DNA of 64,000 nt from UBA3478 sp049596955 (GTDB lineage Bacteria > Bacteroidota > Bacteroidia > Flavobacteriales > Flavobacteriaceae). Below, piece by piece: positions 62,201 to 64,000 of this stretch. Each line of letters starts with the position of its first letter. Within the stretch, counting starts at the first letter, position 1. The stretch is from positions 186,001 to 250,000 of the forward strand of contig JBMYMD010000001.1 of NCBI GenBank assembly GCA_049596955.1, given 5' to 3'. The position numbers and the translations under genes are program-made. Under the pieces are notes generated by a model. That model was not told the origin of the DNA, did not search any database, and saw nothing but the letters and a program-made list of their open reading frames with translations.

Positions 62201-62303
62201 CTACAGTTTAAACTTAATCAGTGCAGAAAAACTACCCATGCTAGATGACCCGAGATACAGTGAAAATACGCGCATTAAAAGAGCGCAATCTAACCTTACT
62301 TGA
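59289..62303 (+). CDS. Short DNA polymerase III alpha-like protein (DnaE2-type, error-prone)
   Basis: A 1004-residue C-family polymerase, shorter than replicative DnaE. The N-terminal PHP domain is degenerate: the metal motif HxH reads LNCH and the LTDH motif reads LTDI. Polymerase residues are intact: GRGSGANSVIAYLLRITDVDP near 314, the acidic set D352, D354 and D356 in PDFDIDF, and D490 in YKFDILAQRGI. A helix-hairpin-helix region and a C-terminal OB domain (about 890-970) follow; I see no clear clamp motif at the usual place near 840. It is 6 bp after dinB, so the pair is one operon for damage-induced synthesis. Its last 8 bp overlap the acyl-CoA dehydrogenase gene. Confidence 0.9.
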   Translation: MYLNCHSYYSLRYGAMSEVDLLEYAQRMQVQSIALTDINNTSACLNFIRKAKTYNIKPLVGIDIRNDIQSCFVVIAKNNDGFREMNDYLSAHLTQKKRFELRAPSFENCFVIYPFEQALYHDIDDLAKNEFIGISLAEAQKVGFSKFSKQSDRLVILQTVSFRDKKDFNKHRLLRAIELNTLLSKLPEEQQANPGDQMYTIEELYTRFKHLPHLIQNTTQLIETCEVDFDFSEQRKSLNLQTYTGSIQKDRALLRKLSQEGIKYRYQNLNTQLKQRIEKELELIEKKEFVSYFLINYDIVNYARQRGFHYVGRGSGANSVIAYLLRITDVDPVELDLYFERFINLYRATPPDFDIDFSWRDRDQIIDYIHKRFANVCLLGTYVTFKQRAILRELGKVFGLPKDEIDHLVRGLKPSYARVSQKRDQIHHLIFKYAQELEGIPNYLSVHAGGILISQKPIQYYTAVFLPPKGYPTTQFDMHIAEDVGLYKFDILAQRGISKIKDAVEIIKYNQADRYPQIDIHDIKKFKQDAKINALIKSAQCMGCFYVESPAMRMLLKKLEVDHYLGLVAASSIIRPGVSKSGMMREYIMRHRNPSRAKEKAHEVLLAIMPETYGVMVYQEDVIKVAHLFAGLDLGQADVLRRGMSGKYRSRSEFERVKHQFFKNCKEKAYADQLVQEIWFQIESFAGYAFAKGHSASYAVESYQSLFLKTYFPLEYMVAVLNNGGGFYKAEFYIHEARMLGAQIEAPCINNSFSLNRIKGKTIFLGFMYVKELEEKVVQKIVETREKDGLFSSLENFIDRVALSVDQLSLIIRVGAFRFTAYSKHQLLWKAHLLTSKSTLSETPKLFSTQENQYEIPVLNSNNIEQAFEELELLGFSLETPFKLLKNATKQGVFERNFKELLGEEICIYGYLVTVKPTKTQHGKLMQFATFLDPEGKVFDAVAFPSVAQKGFFRGLGIYKCKAVVVEEFGYYSLNLISAEKLPMLDDPRYSENTRIKRAQSNLT

Positions 62304-63474
62304 AAGCGTTTAGTCCAGTGATGTCTAAACCTGTAATCAAAAGGTGAATATCATGAGTTCCTTCATAGGTGACCACACTTTCAAGGTTCATCATATGACG
62401 CATAATGCTGTAGTCTCCTGTAATTCCCATTCCACCCAAAATCTGTCTAGAGTTTCGAGCAATGTTTAACGCCATCTCTACATTGTTTCGTTTAGCCATA
62501 GAAATTTGGGCAGAAGAAGCTTTTCCTTCATTTTTGAGCTGACCTAAACGAAACGCTAAAAGTTGCGCTTTTGTGATTTCAGTTACCATTTCAGCTAACT
62601 TTTTTTGTTGAAGCTGAAACCCCGCAATTGGTCTTCCAAACTGCTCTCTTTCTTTGGCGTATCGCAATGCCGTTTCATAACAATCCATCGCCGCTCCAAT
62701 AGCTCCCCACGCAATTCCATATCGCGCAGAATCTAAACAACTCAAAGGCGCACCAAGTCCTGTTCTACCTGGTAAAATATTGGCTTTAGGAACTTTTACT
62801 TTATCGAAAATGAGCTCTCCTGTTGACGATGCTCTCAAAGACCATTTATTGTGTGTTTCAGGAGTGGTGAAACCTTCCATACCACGCTCAACAATCAAAC
62901 CGTGAATTCTACCTTCTTCGTTTTTAGCCCATACCACAGCAATATCTGCAAAAGGAGCATTCGAAATCCAAAGCTTGGCTCCACTCAATTCTACATGATC
63001 ACCTTTGTCAATAAACTTCGATTCCATTCCAGACGGATTCGAACCGTGATTTGGTTCAGTCAATCCAAAACACCCCATCAACTCTCCAGTCGCTAGTTTT
63101 GGCAAAAACTTCTGTTTTTGCTCCTCAGAACCGTAAGCGTGAATCGGGAACATTACAAGTGAAGACTGCACAGAAGCGGTTGACCGCACCCCGCTATCTC
63201 CACGTTCGATTTCTTGCATGATTAATCCATAGGATATGTGATCTAGACCTGCACCTCCATAGGCTTCAGGAATATAAGGTCCAAAGGCTCCTATTTCTGC
63301 TAAGCCATTCAAAAGTTGGGATGGAAATTCAGCCCGTTGCGCATAATCATTTATAATAGGGCTAACATCGCGTTTAACCCACGAGCGGGCTGCATCTCTT
63401 ACAAGTAAATGTTCCTCTGAAAATAAATCGTCGAGTTGATAGTAATCAACACCTTCAAACAAATCCGTCTTCAT
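62296..63474 (-). CDS. Acyl-CoA dehydrogenase, glutaryl-CoA dehydrogenase-like
   Basis: A 392-residue FAD flavoprotein oxidising an acyl-CoA. Family motifs: GCFGLTEPNHGSNPSGM near 134-150 and the catalytic glutamate E371 in YEGTHDIH, near the C-terminus as in glutaryl-CoA dehydrogenase. KLWISNAPFADIAVVWAK and KREQFG-like REQFGRPIAGFQLQQKKLA are also characteristic. The short spacing between the FAD motifs and the substrate region agrees with the glutaryl group, which oxidises and decarboxylates in lysine and tryptophan breakdown. The end overlaps the convergent dnaE2 gene by 8 bp. The methyltransferase gene upstream is 36 bp away. Confidence 0.93.
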   Translation of the reverse strand: MKTDLFEGVDYYQLDDLFSEEHLLVRDAARSWVKRDVSPIINDYAQRAEFPSQLLNGLAEIGAFGPYIPEAYGGAGLDHISYGLIMQEIERGDSGVRSTASVQSSLVMFPIHAYGSEEQKQKFLPKLATGELMGCFGLTEPNHGSNPSGMESKFIDKGDHVELSGAKLWISNAPFADIAVVWAKNEEGRIHGLIVERGMEGFTTPETHNKWSLRASSTGELIFDKVKVPKANILPGRTGLGAPLSCLDSARYGIAWGAIGAAMDCYETALRYAKEREQFGRPIAGFQLQQKKLAEMVTEITKAQLLAFRLGQLKNEGKASSAQISMAKRNNVEMALNIARNSRQILGGMGITGDYSIMRHMMNLESVVTYEGTHDIHLLITGLDITGLNAFK

Positions 63475-63510
63475 ATCACTTATGTTTGCTTCAAAAATAC
63501 GATTCCTAGT

Positions 63511-64000
63511 TCACAATTTTAAATAAAATGGCTGAACCAAATCATAATATGCTTTAGTGTATTGATGCCGTGCCACTTCAATAATGAGCTCTTCTTCTTT
63601 AATTTCTTCACTTTTTTCTCGACCGAGGCCCATTAACACCCGTTTAACTGGGGCGTCTTTATGACCCTTGACCAGGCAATATCGCTTTAAAAACAGGCAA
63701 TTATCTTGAGCCAATTTTCGAGCTTTTTCAAAGGATTCAAAGGGTAAAATCAAATTTGCAACTCCCTTGTCACTCAGCAATGAAACTATTCGTTCAAAGA
63801 GAATTGGCCAAGGCATGTAAGAGGTTTTACGCGCCATATTCCGCTCTCTTTTAGGACCATCGGGCCCACCCTCAAAGAAAGGAGGATTACACAATATGCA
63901 ATCAAAATTCTCAGCGCCCAGTGTATTGGCTTCTGTAGTAATATCCCATTCTTTAGCTGTAAGGCATGAAGACCAAGAACTGTTTTTGAAGTTTTCAGTT
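63511..64000 (-). CDS. trmN6: tRNA(Val) adenine-N6 methyltransferase TrmN6 (YfiC), partial
   Basis: The reading frame is open through base 64000, so the N-terminal half, including the SAM-binding Rossmann motif, is missing. What remains includes NFDCILCNPPFFEGGP, with NPPF as the N6-adenine catalytic motif, then RNMARKTSYMPWPILFERI and VKGHKDAPVKRVLMGL. The preceding ENFKNSSWSSCL part matches the region before the catalytic motif in the YfiC family. The enzyme methylates A37 of tRNA-Val. It is on the same strand as the acyl-CoA dehydrogenase, 36 bp upstream of it. Confidence 0.87.
   Translation of the reverse strand, partial: TENFKNSSWSSCLTAKEWDITTEANTLGAENFDCILCNPPFFEGGPDGPKRERNMARKTSYMPWPILFERIVSLLSDKGVANLILPFESFEKARKLAQDNCLFLKRYCLVKGHKDAPVKRVLMGLGREKSEEIKEEELIIEVARHQYTKAYYDLVQPFYLKL

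Overview
The window comes from a chromosome of a member of the Bacteroidota, most likely a flavobacterium (Flavobacteriales). Three things point there. Several genes and both tRNAs are preceded by the group's -33 TTTG / -7 TAnnTTTG promoter. The gene families are typical: alternative complex III with an ActB carrying a delayed Tat signal, a DUF2723 membrane protein, split MetH, an ExbB/ExbD/ExbD cluster and a PorT-like barrel. Gene orders such as rimP-nusA-infB and asnS-rpoN also fit. The DNA is AT-rich and densely coding. I see no rRNA operon, insertion sequence, prophage, CRISPR array or replication origin. Genus cannot be fixed from this sequence.

Layout. 1-3362: start of an alternative complex III operon on the minus strand (ActA then ActB, the latter cut by the left edge). 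3492-8572: a SPOR-domain protein, then tRNA-Gln, rimP, nusA and infB on the minus strand; the tRNA and rimP are separated only by a terminator-like hairpin. 8619-15262: DUF2723 protein, a thioredoxin-fold protein without active-site cysteines, a metallophosphoesterase, CutC and a glycosylasparaginase. 15267-28350: polA, rplM-rpsI-rpsB-tsf, pyrH-frr-MMPL exporter, asnS-rpoN, then a convergent outer-membrane barrel gene. 28403-30796: exbB, a small membrane protein and two exbD genes. 30921-40322 (minus): an aminotransferase, galE and an amidohydrolase, then sucA-sucB-tatD-ansA. 40358-42974 (plus): KDO transferase and a sugar porter. 42975-50662 (minus): a methionine operon (metY, metX, split metH, metF, cupin) under a SAM-I riboswitch with a terminator-type expression platform.

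50734-64000: proC next to a GNAT acetyltransferase (possibly the remains of an arginine cluster), tRNA-Leu, an M20 dipeptidase, a single-domain response regulator, a lipoprotein-ruvC-hemW operon, a DUF456 protein and a nitroreductase. Then comes a two-gene translesion-synthesis cassette: an active-site-intact Y-family polymerase and a short DnaE2-like polymerase. Finally there is an acyl-CoA dehydrogenase and a tRNA methyltransferase cut by the right edge.

The most notable region is 57868-62303. Two identical 16-bp near-palindromes, centred 20 bp apart, sit just upstream of the dinB-dnaE2 pair, and no repressor gene lies beside it. On the other side of the same gap are two perfect hairpins followed by a terminator pointing toward the nitroreductase gene, which looks like a small RNA or leader. 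Most of the window is ordinary core genome; functions are assigned from motifs read in the translations, without database searches.
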